From a virus, in IMG/VR virus record IMGVR_UViG_3300022752_000239, positions 1-32,998 of that record: a DNA stretch of 32,998 nucleotides; one strand, 5' to 3'. Shown here piece by piece: positions 1-10,224 of the stretch (positions within the stretch are counted from its first letter, which is position 1; every line of letters starts with the position of its first letter). The translations under genes and the position numbers were made by a program. Below the pieces are notes generated by a model. That model searched no databases. It saw only the letters and a program-made list of their open reading frames with translations, and was not told the origin of the DNA.

Positions 1-861
1 CCACAGGGACCCCAGGGACCACAAGGTGCAACTGGACCACAAGGCCCCAGCGGTGCCAGTGTAACAGGGGCTACAGGCCCACAGGGACCCCAGGGACCCC
101 AGGGACCCCAAGGAGCAACTGGACCACAGGGACCCAGCGGCGCTTCTGTTACTGGACCTCAGGGACCACAAGGAGTTCAAGGACCGCAGGGATCGACTGG
201 CGCACCTGGACCACAGGGACCACAAGGCACAACAGGAAATACTGGCGCAACTGGACCACAGGGACCACAAGGTACCACAGGAAATACTGGACCTACAGGG
301 CCACAGGGTCCTCAAGGAGCAACAGGTCCAGCCTATACTGTGTCAGTAGGGGAAACACCACCTGTAAGCCCTTTACAAGGAAGTTTATGGTGGGCCAGTG
401 ATACTGGATCTTTGTTCTTTTACTACCAGGATACTGATAGCAGTCAATGGATAAGTGCAGTGGCAGGAGGAGGACTTGGACTAGTAAGCAGAAGCACAGT
501 CAGTGGATCCACTGCAAACATTGCCAATAATGCCACAGGTAATGTAAATATAACTGGTTTTAAAGGCTATGCTCTTTATAAAATTCAAACCAGTGCAGCA
601 GCTTGGGTGAGATTATATACTGACATTGCCAGTAGGTCCAGTGATAGTTCAAGACTGGTCAGTGTTGACCCTAGCACTAATGCAGGAGTTGTAGCTGAAG
701 TTGTAACTACCAGCAGTCAAACAATTGTATTTGCGCCTGCTGCCATAGGTTTTAACAATGAATCTACGCCCACATCGGTGATACCAGTGGCAGTAACTAA
801 CCTTAGTGGTTCGTCAGCAGCTATCACAGTTACCCTAACACTATTACAGGTAGAAGTATGA
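1..861 (+). CDS. Collagen-like tail fibre protein, 5'-truncated
   Basis: The reading frame is open from base 1 and has no start in the window, so the gene begins upstream. About the first 110 codons are Gly-X-Y repeats (GPQ, GAT, GNT, GAS), which in phage fibres form a trimeric collagen-like shaft. They are followed by a short module ([20 protein letters not shown]) and a C-terminal domain of about 110 residues, rich in Ser, Thr and Val, beginning near [21 protein letters not shown] know this C-terminal module as a recurrent one in marine phage structural proteins; its exact role is unknown, and a fibre tip or connector is plausible. An ATG at base 340 falls just after the repeats and is an internal Met-less artefact of truncation rather than a convincing start. 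The stop overlaps the next start as ATGA, which suggests translational coupling with the protease gene. Confidence 0.88.
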   Translation, partial: PQGPQGPQGATGPQGPSGASVTGATGPQGPQGPQGPQGATGPQGPSGASVTGPQGPQGVQGPQGSTGAPGPQGPQGTTGNTGATGPQGPQGTTGNTGPTGPQGPQGATGPAYTVSVGETPPVSPLQGSLWWASDTGSLFFYYQDTDSSQWISAVAGGGLGLVSRSTVSGSTANIANNATGNVNITGFKGYALYKIQTSAAAWVRLYTDIASRSSDSSRLVSVDPSTNAGVVAEVVTTSSQTIVFAPAAIGFNNESTPTSVIPVAVTNLSGSSAAITVTLTLLQVEV

Positions 862-2498
862 GTAGTTTAAAAGAATATGTGGTCACTTTAAAAAATATTG
901 AGGACCTTGATCAGTTCTATGAAGATATGGAAACTGCTGGAGGTGATTTATATATTCCTAATCGCGTGGTTGATCTTGCATATCGTAGAGAAAATAGTAG
1001 AAATACTCATTATTATCTTACCAAAGAAGAGGCCTTGCTTTTAAAAAGTGATCCTAGGGTAGTGGATGTAGAACTTACAATCAAAGATTTGCCTGTAGTG
1101 ATTAGACCTGCTTATATACAAACAGAAACAACTTGGGACAAAACCAGCGCAAATACTGCCAGTCATAAAAATTGGGGATTATTACGAGTAGTCAACGGTG
1201 TGCAGATCAGTAATTGGGGTAGCGACGCAACGCCCTCGTCTGCAAGAACTCAAACAGGAACCATACAGGTAAATGCACAGGCTAGAAATGTAGATGTGGT
1301 TATTGTAGATGGTATGATCAATCCCGCTCATCCAGAATATGCTCTAAACTCAGATGGCACCGGTGGTACAAGAGTCATTCAATATAATTGGTTTCAGCAT
1401 CGTCCATCTGTAGAAGGAAGCAGTGCAGGCAATTATGTCTATACCCCGTATACTGGAACAGGAGCCGAAGCTGATAATAATCATGGAGCGCATGTGGCAG
1501 GCACTGCCTGTGGTAATACTCAGGGCTGGGCCAGAAGTGCAAATATCTATAATATAAATCCCTATGGATCAGATGTTAATTCTATGAATAGCAATTTTTT
1601 GTTTGATTATATTAGGGCTTTTCATAATAATAAATCTGTTAATCCAAACACAGGACGTCGAAATCCTACTATATGCAATAACAGTTGGGGTGCATTTTAT
1701 AATTTAGGAATATCTTCAATTACCAGTGTAAGATATAGAGGTACAACCACAGCTTTGAGTAACCCCAGTGAGGGAACTTTGTTAAACTATGGCATCTATT
1801 CATCTGGAGGATACGCTGCCACTCCTCTAAGAAATTCAGCTCTTGATGCAGATATACAAGATGCTATAAACGATGGTATTCTATTCGTGGGAGCAGCAGG
1901 AAACTCTTATGCTAAAATGGATATAAGCGGTGGCTTAGACTACGATAATTATTATGTCTGGGGCGGTAATACCATTTATTATCATAGAGGTGGTAGTCCT
2001 GCTTCTGCAGCCACAGTAATTTGTGTGGGAGCTGTAGGATCCACCATAGCAGAGACCAAGGCCACATTCAGCCACTGTGGTCCCAGAGTCGACCTATATG
2101 CTCCTGGGGCTAATATTATGAGTAGTTTTAATAGTTCTGCCAGTTATGGAGGGGTTAGTGATCCTAGAAATGCCAGTTACATAATTGGAAAAATTGGAGG
2201 AACTAGTATGGCAAGCCCACAGGTTACAGGTGTATTGGCCTGTGCCTTGGAAATTTATCCAAACATGACACAGAGTATGGCTGTTCAATATATTCAGGCC
2301 TATGGCAAATTATCACAAATGACTGATACAGGCGGTGGTTTTACCGATTATACCAGTTTACAGGGCGGTGCTAATAGATACTTATTTTATTACAAGGAAC
2401 GAAAAGATTCTGGCAATACTTGGCCTAAAGTGAATCATTTTGTCAGACCAAGCACAGGTGTATATTGGCCTAGGGCTAAAATACGTAGGACTTCATAA
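858..2498 (+). CDS. Subtilisin-like serine protease (family S8)
   Basis: This 546-residue protein carries all the hallmarks of an active subtilase. The Asp motif VVIVDGMI has D151, the His motif [10 protein letters not shown] has H209, the oxyanion-hole Asn is N349 in VGAAGNS, and the Ser motif [10 protein letters not shown] has S450. Residues 1-80 (YVVTLKN near the start, then [20 protein letters not shown]) resemble an I9-type propeptide that would act as folding chaperone and inhibitor. No signal peptide is visible, so the enzyme is probably made in the host cytoplasm and may be virion-associated. It starts on an ATGA overlap with a collagen-like fibre gene and is followed by another one. 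Plausible roles are maturation of fibre proteins or digestion of host-surface protein during adsorption; the sequence does not decide between these. The family call is secure, the role is inferred. Confidence 0.95.
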   Translation: MSSLKEYVVTLKNIEDLDQFYEDMETAGGDLYIPNRVVDLAYRRENSRNTHYYLTKEEALLLKSDPRVVDVELTIKDLPVVIRPAYIQTETTWDKTSANTASHKNWGLLRVVNGVQISNWGSDATPSSARTQTGTIQVNAQARNVDVVIVDGMINPAHPEYALNSDGTGGTRVIQYNWFQHRPSVEGSSAGNYVYTPYTGTGAEADNNHGAHVAGTACGNTQGWARSANIYNINPYGSDVNSMNSNFLFDYIRAFHNNKSVNPNTGRRNPTICNNSWGAFYNLGISSITSVRYRGTTTALSNPSEGTLLNYGIYSSGGYAATPLRNSALDADIQDAINDGILFVGAAGNSYAKMDISGGLDYDNYYVWGGNTIYYHRGGSPASAATVICVGAVGSTIAETKATFSHCGPRVDLYAPGANIMSSFNSSASYGGVSDPRNASYIIGKIGGTSMASPQVTGVLACALEIYPNMTQSMAVQYIQAYGKLSQMTDTGGGFTDYTSLQGGANRYLFYYKERKDSGNTWPKVNHFVRPSTGVYWPRAKIRRTS

Positions 2499-2511
2499 AG
2501 TAAATAATGAT

Positions 2512-4293
2512 ATGACAGCTTTAAATTTTCCCAATACTCCAACCACCGGTACTACCTATGTTAGTGCCTATACAACATGGACCTATGATGGAACAAAATG
2601 GCTGGCCAGTGTCAGTGCTGGTCCACAGGGACCAATTGGACCAAGTGGTCCTGATGGTGCAACTGGTCCACAGGGTCCACAGGGACCTCAAGGCCCTCAA
2701 GGACCCCAAGGCGCTACAGGAGCGACTGGTGCAGCAGGCGGTGTAACCTACACTGTGACAAATTCTGGGGCAAGTGCTTATCTAATTGCCGGTCAATCAA
2801 ATCCCACCTTAAGATTGGTCAAAGGGTTTACCTATTATTTTTCAGTATCGGCTGCAGGACATCCTTTTTGGATCAAAACAGCCAGTGGAACAGGCACAAA
2901 TAATCAATATAATACAGGTGTAACAAATAATGGCACACAAAATGGTACGTTGACTTTTACTGTATCTTTTGATGCGCCTTCAACTTTATATTATGTTTGC
3001 GAATATCATGGATCTATGTTTGGTCAAATAATTGTAGCAGATTCGACTGTGGGCTCTCAGGGACCCCAGGGACCCCAGGGACCGCAGGGTGCTATTGGTG
3101 CTACTGGACCCCAGGGACCCCAGGGACCCCAGGGAGCCACTGGAGCTACTGGACCTCAGGGACCTCAGGGAGTAAATGGAGCTACTGGACCGCAGGGACC
3201 GCAGGGAGCCACTGGAGCTACTGGACCGCAGGGACCTCAGGGAGTAAATGGAGCTACTGGACCCCAGGGACCTCAGGGAGTAAATGGAGCTACTGGACCG
3301 CAGGGACCGCAGGGAGTAAATGGAGCTACTGGACCGCGAGGCCCCCAAGGCCCTCAAGGTGACGTTGGACCGCCCGGAGTAAGTATAACCGTAAAAGGAT
3401 CAGTGGCAACCATAGGGAATTTACCTCCTTCAGGTAATGCTCAAAATGATGCTTATATTGTGATATCAAATGGATCACTTTACATTTGGAATGGTACTGC
3501 ATGGTATAACTCTGGACCAATTGTAGGCCCACAGGGCAATGCCGGTCCGCAAGGCCCTCAAGGCCCGCAAGGCCCTCAAGGCCCAAGTGGTTCCGACGGA
3601 ACAATAGGAACAAACGGTTCCACAGGACCACAGGGCCCCCAGGGCCCCCAGGGACCACAAGGTGCTACCGGACCCCAAGGACCCCAAGGTGCTACCGGAC
3701 CCCAAGGGCCCCAAGGACCCCAAGGTGCCACAGGATCTACCGGACCACAGGGACCAGCAGGTGCTACAGGGACTCAGGGATCTCAGGGGGTGACTGGTCC
3801 ACAGGGTCCACAGGGTCCACAGGGACCACAAGGTGTCACGGGATCTACTGGACCAGTAGGACCAACAGGTCCTACAACAACCACATTGACTCTAGGTTCT
3901 ACTACCCTTACGCTAGGGGCGACTACTACTGCGGTAGCAGGCATGGTAAGTTTATCATCTATTAGGTACCAACGAGCAATTAGTTCAATAACTCCTGCTG
4001 CTGGTACTGTTACCTTAGATCTAGCATCTGGAAGTGCTTTTGTTATTTATCTTACAAACGCTATCAGTGGATGGACTATAAGTAATGTGCCTGCAAATGG
4101 TCAAGAAGTAGAAATACGTTTATACATTGTGTTTAGTGGCGGAAGCATTTCAGGATGGCCAGCAGGAACTAGATGGGCCAATAACCAAAGCCCATCGTTA
4201 ACAGGAACCAGTTCTAAAACTGATGTCATAAGTTTAACTACCTATGATGGAGGCACAGTCTGGCATGGTATGGTAGTGGGACAAAACTTCTAA
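2512..4293 (+). CDS. Collagen-like fibre with embedded cupredoxin-like domain
   Basis: I place the start at 2512 ([13 protein letters not shown], 593 residues). It follows the protease stop, and the sequence resembles the N-terminus of the fibre at 17450 ([11 protein letters not shown]). An upstream in-frame ATG at 2440 would overlap the protease by 59 bases. Order: N-terminal module (1-36), short Gly-X-Y block (37-75), cupredoxin-like beta domain (about 77-178), long Gly-X-Y block with tandem [12 protein letters not shown] units, a beta module ending [16 protein letters not shown], another long Gly-X-Y block, and a C-terminal domain of about 130 residues (from [18 protein letters not shown]) that may be the tip. 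The cupredoxin-like part has H117 in AGHPFWIKT and C163, H166 and M169 in [12 protein letters not shown], the His-Cys-His-Met set of type 1 copper sites. A structural fibre role is likely; copper binding is inferred. Confidence 0.87.
   Translation: MTALNFPNTPTTGTTYVSAYTTWTYDGTKWLASVSAGPQGPIGPSGPDGATGPQGPQGPQGPQGPQGATGATGAAGGVTYTVTNSGASAYLIAGQSNPTLRLVKGFTYYFSVSAAGHPFWIKTASGTGTNNQYNTGVTNNGTQNGTLTFTVSFDAPSTLYYVCEYHGSMFGQIIVADSTVGSQGPQGPQGPQGAIGATGPQGPQGPQGATGATGPQGPQGVNGATGPQGPQGATGATGPQGPQGVNGATGPQGPQGVNGATGPQGPQGVNGATGPRGPQGPQGDVGPPGVSITVKGSVATIGNLPPSGNAQNDAYIVISNGSLYIWNGTAWYNSGPIVGPQGNAGPQGPQGPQGPQGPSGSDGTIGTNGSTGPQGPQGPQGPQGATGPQGPQGATGPQGPQGPQGATGSTGPQGPAGATGTQGSQGVTGPQGPQGPQGPQGVTGSTGPVGPTGPTTTTLTLGSTTLTLGATTTAVAGMVSLSSIRYQRAISSITPAAGTVTLDLASGSAFVIYLTNAISGWTISNVPANGQEVEIRLYIVFSGGSISGWPAGTRWANNQSPSLTGTSSKTDVISLTTYDGGTVWHGMVVGQNF
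2740..3045 (+). other. Cupredoxin-like domain inside a collagen-like fibre
   Basis: This domain of about 100 residues lies between two Gly-X-Y blocks. The C-terminal C-x2-H-x2-M pattern (CEYHGSM) after a beta strand, plus an upstream GHPF histidine, fits plastocyanin-type copper ligation. Similar inserts with HPFWIKT and CEFH/CEYH motifs recur in marine phage and bacterial proteins. Metal occupancy cannot be seen from sequence. Confidence 0.72.
3133..3348 (+). repeat. Tandem 36-bp repeats (six units) in a collagen-like gene
   Basis: Six in-register 36-base units encode G(VN/AT)GATGPQGPQ. The shared block agtaaatggagctactgg recurs at 3171, 3243, 3279 and 3315, with two GAT variants at 3133 and 3205. 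The spacing is exactly 36 bases, so unit gain or loss changes fibre length without a frameshift. Confidence 0.9.
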
Positions 4294-4294
4294 C

Positions 4295-5044
4295 ATGTAC
4301 TCTACTACTTACCAACATCAACCAACAGGCGGTATCAGCAAAGTAGCACAAGGTGCTACAACAACTGCTGGACTTGTTTTACTACCTGCAACTCTTACAT
4401 CTGATCTATTACCCGGTGAAGGTGTTGTGGTACATGTTACATCACAAGGCGGCGTTGTCTGGAACGCTCTATATGGTCCAAACGATGTTAACGGTGGTAA
4501 AACTTTGTCTGGACAGAATGCATCTGACGGCACACTAGGAGCATATAATGTTACAGGAAATGCCATTGGGGGTGCGGGGGGTGTAAATCTTGTTAGTTTT
4601 CATTCCGTAGGCGATAGAATTGCTTCAGGTTCCAGTTTTTATGTTTATATTACCACAGGCGGATCCTGTATAATTACACTTTTTAGAATACAAGGTAGTC
4701 CACGTTTACAGGACTACAGTGTAGTGGGTGGAAATTTAACAGGGGGCAATATTTATAACCTTGGTTCGGTAACTAGACAATCTGGTGCTGTGATAAGAAG
4801 CGGTATAGGAGGGTATAGACGGAACATCTGTGCGCTACAAGTAAGCGCTACTGCGACTAATGCCTTACAGAATGGTGTGGCTGCATATTGGTCATTAGTC
4901 AATAGTGGAACACTTGGAGCATCAACAGTTAGTCAAAGCGCTCAAAAATGGGATCTTGTCTACATGCCTTTCGGGCAGAGTTACATTTATAGACAGAACA
5001 TATCTGCATATGCGGCCTGTACCAACATGCAATTCGTTATTTAA
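4295..5044 (+). CDS. Probable structural protein of unknown function
   Basis: This 249-residue protein starts one base after the upstream fibre stop and has no strong ribosome binding site. It is rich in Gly, Ser, Thr and Val with few charged residues, as expected for a beta-rich virion or fibre protein, and has no membrane segment or signal peptide. I recognise no family. Two sections can be told apart: residues about 20-135, a beta-sandwich-like section (LLPGEGVVVHVTSQ, FYVYITTGGSCIITLFRI), and residues about 140-249 containing SGAVIRSGIGGYRRNICAL. Its place between collagen-like fibre genes suggests a fibre accessory or tip protein. That role comes from context only. Confidence 0.7.
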   Translation: MYSTTYQHQPTGGISKVAQGATTTAGLVLLPATLTSDLLPGEGVVVHVTSQGGVVWNALYGPNDVNGGKTLSGQNASDGTLGAYNVTGNAIGGAGGVNLVSFHSVGDRIASGSSFYVYITTGGSCIITLFRIQGSPRLQDYSVVGGNLTGGNIYNLGSVTRQSGAVIRSGIGGYRRNICALQVSATATNALQNGVAAYWSLVNSGTLGASTVSQSAQKWDLVYMPFGQSYIYRQNISAYAACTNMQFVI

Positions 5045-5053
5045 GGGGATTTT

Positions 5054-5323
5054 ATGTACCATATCTATGTTGATCGCAGTTTATTAACCACTGTTCAAAC
5101 TAAGCAAGAAATAGGAGCAGTAGTTGTTCAAGCCTTAGAAACAAATCCTTCTGCTTGGATTATAATTAAGGAACTTCAAGGAGAGTTAGCCCTTCCTGAA
5201 ATACTTTTACCTTTACCGGTGGCTTCTGATGCTATAAAACCTTTAAGTCTTGAAGAAGCTCAGGCATTGAATTTCAATGAAGTAGAATTTACATTTGAAC
5301 CATATCTACACCTAAGAAGGTAA
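5054..5323 (+). CDS. Small protein of unknown function
   Basis: The 89-residue product has a clear ribosome binding site: aggggatttt directly precedes the ATG. The protein is mixed alpha/beta, with acidic and hydrophobic stretches (ALETNPSAWIIIKELQGEL, LSLEEAQALNFNEVEFTFEP), no cysteines, no signal peptide and no membrane helix. It is not repetitive, unlike its neighbours. Small proteins of this size between fibre genes are often assembly helpers, but I see no motif that proves this. It closes a block before the promoter-like box at 5341. Confidence 0.68.
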   Translation: MYHIYVDRSLLTTVQTKQEIGAVVVQALETNPSAWIIIKELQGELALPEILLPLPVASDAIKPLSLEEAQALNFNEVEFTFEPYLHLRR

Positions 5324-5340
5324 AATTATGTTAATTTTCC

Positions 5341-5348
5341 AATAAATA
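5341..5348 (+). promoter_or_regulatory. Late-promoter-like box (aataaata)
   Basis: The box lies 20 bases ahead of the fibre start at 5369, in the only real gap nearby. It resembles the T4 late promoter core TATAAATA and matches similarly placed boxes elsewhere in the window. Confidence 0.5.
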
Positions 5349-5368
5349 CCCTAAATTGGAATAGAAAA

Positions 5369-7936
5369 ATGCCCACGCAGATAAAATCAACAAATATTCA
5401 AGCAGGATCAATTACTACAGACAAATTAAATGTAGTGGGTATTTCAGCCAGTGGAGTTAGTACATCAACTAACATAGCGGGCGGACTTGCTAACCAGATC
5501 CTATATCAACAGTCCGCAGGAAATACCAATTTTATTTCGGCTCCAATAACACCAACAGTTTATCTGCAATGGAATGGCACTAGTTTTACTTGGGCCAGTT
5601 CTACTGGACCCCAGGGACCTCAGGGACCTCAGGGACCCAGTGGGGCTAATGGCACTATAGGCGTAAATGGATCAACCGGGCCACAGGGACCACAGGGACC
5701 ACAAGGCCCCCAGGGAGTTCAAGGACTATTGGGACCACAGGGACCACAGGGACCACAAGGTGGTCAAGGTCCTCAGGGATCTACAGGAGCTACCGGGCCT
5801 AGAGGACCCCAGGGACCCCAGGGGCCCAGCGGAGCGCAGGGTCAGACAGGTCCTCAAGGACCGCAGGGTACATCTGGAGGTCCAGGAGCTACAGGAGCCA
5901 CCGGTCCCACTGGACCTTCAGGGTCTCAAGGTGAAACAGGAGCCTTCGGTGGTGCTAGTTTTTACTATACATTCAGTACCAGTACTGTTGCTAGCAATCC
6001 TGGATCTGGATTTATAAAATTTAACACCAGTACCGTGGCCAATATTACCACTCTTTATATCAATAAATTTGATGGAGACGGTAATGATATCAGTAATTTT
6101 ATAGGTACTCTAGACGGCAGCGAGAGCACTATTAATGGTTATGCCAAAATAGCCGGAGCTACAACCACAACCAATTTTATTTTCCTATCAGTTACCGCTG
6201 ACAGTACCAATAACATCAGTTATTTTAACCTACCTGTGGGCTATCTTTCCGGTACCGTTAATAATTTTAGCAATGGTGAGGTTGTGGTCATCACCTTTGC
6301 CACAAATGGCAATAGAGGTGATTCTGGGCCCCAGGGTCCCCAGGGACCATCTGGACCCAGCGTGATCGGACCACAGGGACCACAGGGCGTACTTGGTCCA
6401 CAAGGCCCCCAGGGACCGCGTGGAGCAGACGGTACCAGTGTGACTCTTGTTGGCACTGCCACTACCTATGTGAGTTTACCTGGCTATCCTAATTCATATG
6501 GAGGTGCCGTGGGTGACGGCTATCTGACCGCCGACGGACATTTATGGGTTTGGAGTGGTTCTTCGTGGTTTGATGCAGGTACGCTACAGGGTCCACAGGG
6601 AGCCACAGGCGCCACTGGACCACAGGGACCCCAGGGGGTAACTGGTCCACAGGGCCCGCAGGGCCCACAGGGAGCCCTAGGCTTCACTGGTCCACAGGGA
6701 CCTAGAGGACCTCAGGGTGTGCAGGGAAATATTGGGCCGCAGGGACCAATGGGTCCACAGGGACCCAGCGGAGCCAGCGTAACAGGGCCACAGGGACCTA
6801 CAGGACCTCAAGGTGCAACAGGTCCTCAAGGACCCCAAGGCGCCACAGGAGCGACTGGACCGCAGGGTCCGCAGGGTCCACAAGGTAGTACGGGACCACA
6901 GGGACCACAGGGACCTCAAGGCCCCCAGGGACCACAGGGAATCACAGGGCCTCAGGGACCTCAAGGTCCCCAGGGTGTGTTTGGACCTCAAGGTCCTCAA
7001 GGTCCTCAAGGCGCCACAGGAGCGACTGGTCCACAAGGTCCGCAGGGAGTTATTGGACCACAAGGTCCTCAGGGTGCCACAGGAGCGACTGGACCACAAG
7101 GTCCTCAGGGTGCCACAGGAGCGACTGGACCACAAGGTCCTCAGGGCCCCCAAGGACCACAAGGCGCGACTGGACCACAAGGACCAACTGGGCCTATAGG
7201 TGGAACATCAGGGCAAATTCTTTATAACAATGCAGGAAATACTGGAGGTTTTGGAAACTGGAATGGAACTAATGTAACAGTGGCTGGTCCTATCTTTGCT
7301 ACAAAGTTTCTAGGCACAGTTACTCAAAGCGGTAGTGGTGACAGCAATGTACAGGTACAAATGCAGGCAGACTATAGCGGTTGGGTAGATTTATTTGCAG
7401 GCTCACCAGGTAGTGCCAACGGATGGGGAGTATTTTGGGCAGGAAATCAAAGTGCTGCCTATGGAACTAACGGAACAGGTGGTCCGGGTAATATTTTCAG
7501 TAACTCAACTAATCCTAATGAACTGGTATTTTTAGGCAATGGTAGAACAGATTGGGCCATGCAGTTATATGATGGTAGAGTATGGCAGCGCAGTCATTTC
7601 TATTGTGCCGGTGATGTGGTCACTAATTACTCTGATCTACGCCTAAAAGACGTGATAGGTCCTATAGAAAACGCTGTTGAAAAAATCAAGCTAATAGATG
7701 CTTTTTATTATAAACCAAATCAAAAGGCTAAAGATCTAGGTCAAGATGATAAAGTTAAAATTGGCGTTAGTGCTCAAAGTGTAAAGACAGTGTTACCTGA
7801 AGTAGTGCAGCCTAGTCCTGTAGATATTAATTACGATACTGTTCAATATGAACGTCTAGTTCCTCTATTGATAGCAGCAATTAAAGAACAACAACGGGAA
7901 ATTGACGAGCTGAAAAAACAAGTAGGGAGTAAGTAA
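5369..7936 (+). CDS. Large collagen-like tail fibre with C-terminal S74 chaperone domain
   Basis: The 855-residue fibre has this order: N-terminal module (1-80, [20 protein letters not shown] to FTWASSTG) shared with the fibre at 28444; Gly-X-Y block; a beta module of about 120 residues ([15 protein letters not shown] to [14 protein letters not shown]) shared with the fibre at 17450; a short Gly-X-Y block; a beta module ending [14 protein letters not shown]; a Gly-X-Y block of about 200 residues; a spacer; and an S74 intramolecular chaperone domain from about 751. The S74 Ser-Lys pair is visible as S755 and K760 in SDLRLK, and the domain ends in a helix ([15 protein letters not shown]). S74 domains help fibre trimers fold and then usually cleave themselves off, so the mature fibre should lack roughly the last 100 residues. 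The stop overlaps the next ATG. Confidence 0.93.
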   Translation: MPTQIKSTNIQAGSITTDKLNVVGISASGVSTSTNIAGGLANQILYQQSAGNTNFISAPITPTVYLQWNGTSFTWASSTGPQGPQGPQGPSGANGTIGVNGSTGPQGPQGPQGPQGVQGLLGPQGPQGPQGGQGPQGSTGATGPRGPQGPQGPSGAQGQTGPQGPQGTSGGPGATGATGPTGPSGSQGETGAFGGASFYYTFSTSTVASNPGSGFIKFNTSTVANITTLYINKFDGDGNDISNFIGTLDGSESTINGYAKIAGATTTTNFIFLSVTADSTNNISYFNLPVGYLSGTVNNFSNGEVVVITFATNGNRGDSGPQGPQGPSGPSVIGPQGPQGVLGPQGPQGPRGADGTSVTLVGTATTYVSLPGYPNSYGGAVGDGYLTADGHLWVWSGSSWFDAGTLQGPQGATGATGPQGPQGVTGPQGPQGPQGALGFTGPQGPRGPQGVQGNIGPQGPMGPQGPSGASVTGPQGPTGPQGATGPQGPQGATGATGPQGPQGPQGSTGPQGPQGPQGPQGPQGITGPQGPQGPQGVFGPQGPQGPQGATGATGPQGPQGVIGPQGPQGATGATGPQGPQGATGATGPQGPQGPQGPQGATGPQGPTGPIGGTSGQILYNNAGNTGGFGNWNGTNVTVAGPIFATKFLGTVTQSGSGDSNVQVQMQADYSGWVDLFAGSPGSANGWGVFWAGNQSAAYGTNGTGGPGNIFSNSTNPNELVFLGNGRTDWAMQLYDGRVWQRSHFYCAGDVVTNYSDLRLKDVIGPIENAVEKIKLIDAFYYKPNQKAKDLGQDDKVKIGVSAQSVKTVLPEVVQPSPVDINYDTVQYERLVPLLIAAIKEQQREIDELKKQVGSK
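7073..7144 (+). repeat. Perfect 36-bp tandem duplication in a collagen-like gene
   Basis: Two identical 36-base units (7073-7108 and 7109-7144) begin ggtgccacaggagcgactgg and encode [13 protein letters not shown] diverged third copy precedes them at 7012-7047. Confidence 0.85.
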
Positions 7937-9108
7937 TGGCTTTTAAAGATAATAACACTAGTATTTTTGATACCAACACCGTTGCCATACCCACTCTTGC
8001 TACTGCTAGCCTACCTGCAAGTCCTGTGAAAGGACAGATTGTTTATAATACAACAAATCGTAGAATGGAAATCTATGACAGTGATGCTGCGGTTTGGAAA
8101 AGTGCTGAAGATGTAAGACGCAGTCAATTTCTAACTAGGCAGACCATAACTACAGGTTATGTGATGGGTGGATACCAGAGTGGAAGTCCATGGCGTAATG
8201 TAAATCGTATGGTACATGCTACAGATGTGTGTACAAATTTAGGAGACCTGCTGTCATACGCCGGTGCCTATACCAGTGGAGTTGCTAATTTAAGTAAAGG
8301 TTTTTTGTGGTCAACTGACAATAGCTTTCCCGGAAGTAGCGCCCAAACAAGTGCGTTTAATCTTTCAACCGAAACTACAGCCGGAACTAATACAAATTGG
8401 AATTGTAAAGAAGGCGGTGAAGATCGTGGAACAATTTTTAATCAATTAGAATGGGCTTTTATTATTGGAGGAGCAAGCAAAACTTCTATAGATCAGTTTA
8501 ATATGACCACAGAGGTTATGCAGCAACAGGTAAGCCCTAGTACTTTTAACTTTACTTCTAGTCTTGGATACTACGACACCACAGGCACAGCGACATTATC
8601 CGGTGAAGAACATGGTTATGCCTATGGGAGTAACGGTTCTGTAAAAGTAATTTTCGCCACAGGTGTGATGTATCAGGCTGCATCTGGTACTTTTGATTGG
8701 AGACCAACCAACAATCCTCCAGCTTCTGGGCATTTTATTAGAATGCAGACACCTGAAAAAGGAGGTGGTGATTTAACAACCTATGCTCAACAAAAAGGGA
8801 TTAATAGTAAAATAGGAAGAGGATGGTTTGGTAACGAAGGCACCTATAACGGTGGCTATAATTTAAGAAGAATTAATTTTACAACAGATTTAAGTTTAGG
8901 AACCGTGTCTAAACCCATAGGAAACACCGGAGAAGAAAATTTTGATATGGGGCAGACAAAACAATATATGCTAGGTTGTTATGACGGGTCTCAGAATAAT
9001 AGAACTTGGCGTTTTACCTATTCTACTGAATCTGGCAGTGAATTAGGAGCAGGATCAACAAGGACCGGAGTCCCTGGCGGTAGTTCTGGTCATTGCGTAT
9101 GGAAATAA
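7936..9108 (+). CDS. Tandem fibre paralogue 1
   Basis: The 390-residue protein is the first of three tandem paralogues. It has an N-terminal TATASLPASPVKGQIVYNTT module (about residues 20-55), then a beta-rich body with TTGYVMGGYQSGSPWRNVNR, TNLGDLLSYAGAYTSG, KGFLWSTDNSFPGSS and GEENFDMGQ, ending RTGVPGGSSGHCVWK. The repeated strand-turn motifs (GYVMGGY, WAFIIGG, GFLWSTDN) suggest a propeller-like or repeated beta fold, but I do not recognise a named family. It follows the S74 fibre on a TAATG overlap, so it is probably co-translated and structural, perhaps a fibre tip or a receptor-binding variant. It differs most from the other two copies in the middle (about residues 150-270). Confidence 0.85.
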   Translation: MAFKDNNTSIFDTNTVAIPTLATASLPASPVKGQIVYNTTNRRMEIYDSDAAVWKSAEDVRRSQFLTRQTITTGYVMGGYQSGSPWRNVNRMVHATDVCTNLGDLLSYAGAYTSGVANLSKGFLWSTDNSFPGSSAQTSAFNLSTETTAGTNTNWNCKEGGEDRGTIFNQLEWAFIIGGASKTSIDQFNMTTEVMQQQVSPSTFNFTSSLGYYDTTGTATLSGEEHGYAYGSNGSVKVIFATGVMYQAASGTFDWRPTNNPPASGHFIRMQTPEKGGGDLTTYAQQKGINSKIGRGWFGNEGTYNGGYNLRRINFTTDLSLGTVSKPIGNTGEENFDMGQTKQYMLGCYDGSQNNRTWRFTYSTESGSELGAGSTRTGVPGGSSGHCVWK

Positions 9109-9112
9109 TCTT

Positions 9113-10219
9113 ATGACATTTTATGTTAATAACACATCAATTGGTGATTTAAATGGTCTGCAAGTACCTGTGCTTACCACTGCTACCAGACCATCAAGTC
9201 CAGTAGATGGGCAGGTCATCTATAATACCACACTAAATCGTTTGGAAATATATGACAGTGGTCTGTGGAAACTGGTAACAGATACAGAAACTGGACAGGG
9301 TAGGCCCTTCTTATATAGACAAATTATTACCCATGGCTATGTTATGGGTGGTTACAAAGATAGTAGCCCATGGCGCAATGTGAATAGACTAAATCATAGC
9401 ACAGATGTATGTACAAACTTGGGAGATTTACTGTCCTATGCTGGCGCCTATACCAAAGGTTGCTGTAATCTTGTCAAAGGTTTCTTGTGGTCAACTGACA
9501 ACAGCTGGCCAGGGGCAAGTGTGACAACCAGTGCCTTTCACTTGGCCACAGAAACTACCGCAGGTTTGAATACAAACTGGAACATGACTGTGGCTAGAGG
9601 TGATATGGCCAACATCTGGAAAGAATTTTACTATGCTTGGACTGTAGGAGGTTCTGGCGGGTCCAATGCCATGGATGTTTTCAATATGACCACAGAAGTA
9701 ATGAGCGCCTCTGGGGTGAACAGCACAATTAACGATACGGGCAGCGGCGGTACAAACGGACTAGGTTCTTTTAGTGACGAATTAAAAGCATTTGCTTGGA
9801 ATGACAGCACTGGTAATAAGTTTACGTTTGCCACAGGAACAGGTTCTGCTATAACAGATAACGGAACTTCTGGAGTAAGAGGAGTTCATGGTCAACAAAA
9901 AGGAATTAGTTCTAAGGTAGGCAAGGGATATGGAGGCGGTAACGGCAGTTGGAATAGCGGGTACACACTAAGAAGATGGAATTTGACTACAGAAACTTCT
10001 GCAGGAGCAGATGTAAATAAGCCTGTGGGTAACTGCGGCGAAGAGAATTTTGACATGGGACAAGATCGTCAATACATGCATGGCTGTTACGACGGGGCAC
10101 AAAACAATAGAGGTTGGAAATTTACCTACGCCACAGACAGTGGTGTGGAGCTTGGAGCAGGATCTGTTAGAACTGGAGTACCGGGTGGTAGTTCGGGCGC
10201 CTGTGTCTGGAAAGGTTGA
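9113..10219 (+). CDS. Tandem fibre paralogue 2
   Basis: The 368-residue second copy has the TTATRPSSPVDGQVIYNTT module near the N-terminus, then HGYVMGGYKDSSPWRNVNR, TNLGDLLSYAGAYTKG, KGFLWSTDNSWPGASV, GEENFDMGQ and the ending GVPGGSSGACVWKG. Conserved blocks alternate with a divergent centre (about residues 170-260), the pattern expected when a scaffold is kept and surface loops change. It starts four bases after copy 1 and abuts copy 3. The Cys in the last six residues (ACVWKG) is shared by all three copies. The molecular function is unknown; a virion-structural role is inferred from context. Confidence 0.85.
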   Translation: MTFYVNNTSIGDLNGLQVPVLTTATRPSSPVDGQVIYNTTLNRLEIYDSGLWKLVTDTETGQGRPFLYRQIITHGYVMGGYKDSSPWRNVNRLNHSTDVCTNLGDLLSYAGAYTKGCCNLVKGFLWSTDNSWPGASVTTSAFHLATETTAGLNTNWNMTVARGDMANIWKEFYYAWTVGGSGGSNAMDVFNMTTEVMSASGVNSTINDTGSGGTNGLGSFSDELKAFAWNDSTGNKFTFATGTGSAITDNGTSGVRGVHGQQKGISSKVGKGYGGGNGSWNSGYTLRRWNLTTETSAGADVNKPVGNCGEENFDMGQDRQYMHGCYDGAQNNRGWKFTYATDSGVELGAGSVRTGVPGGSSGACVWKG

Positions 10220-10224
10220 TAGAT

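Noticed and set aside
2986-3357. Long open frames on the - strand and in other + frames across the collagen-like genes (for example around 2986-3357, 6677-7180, 18551-19024, 22831-23391)
   Set aside because: Gly-Pro-Gln codons lack stops in several alternative frames, so long shadow ORFs are expected. Their products are monotonous Leu/Trp/Ser or Lys/Asp/His strings with no domain features.
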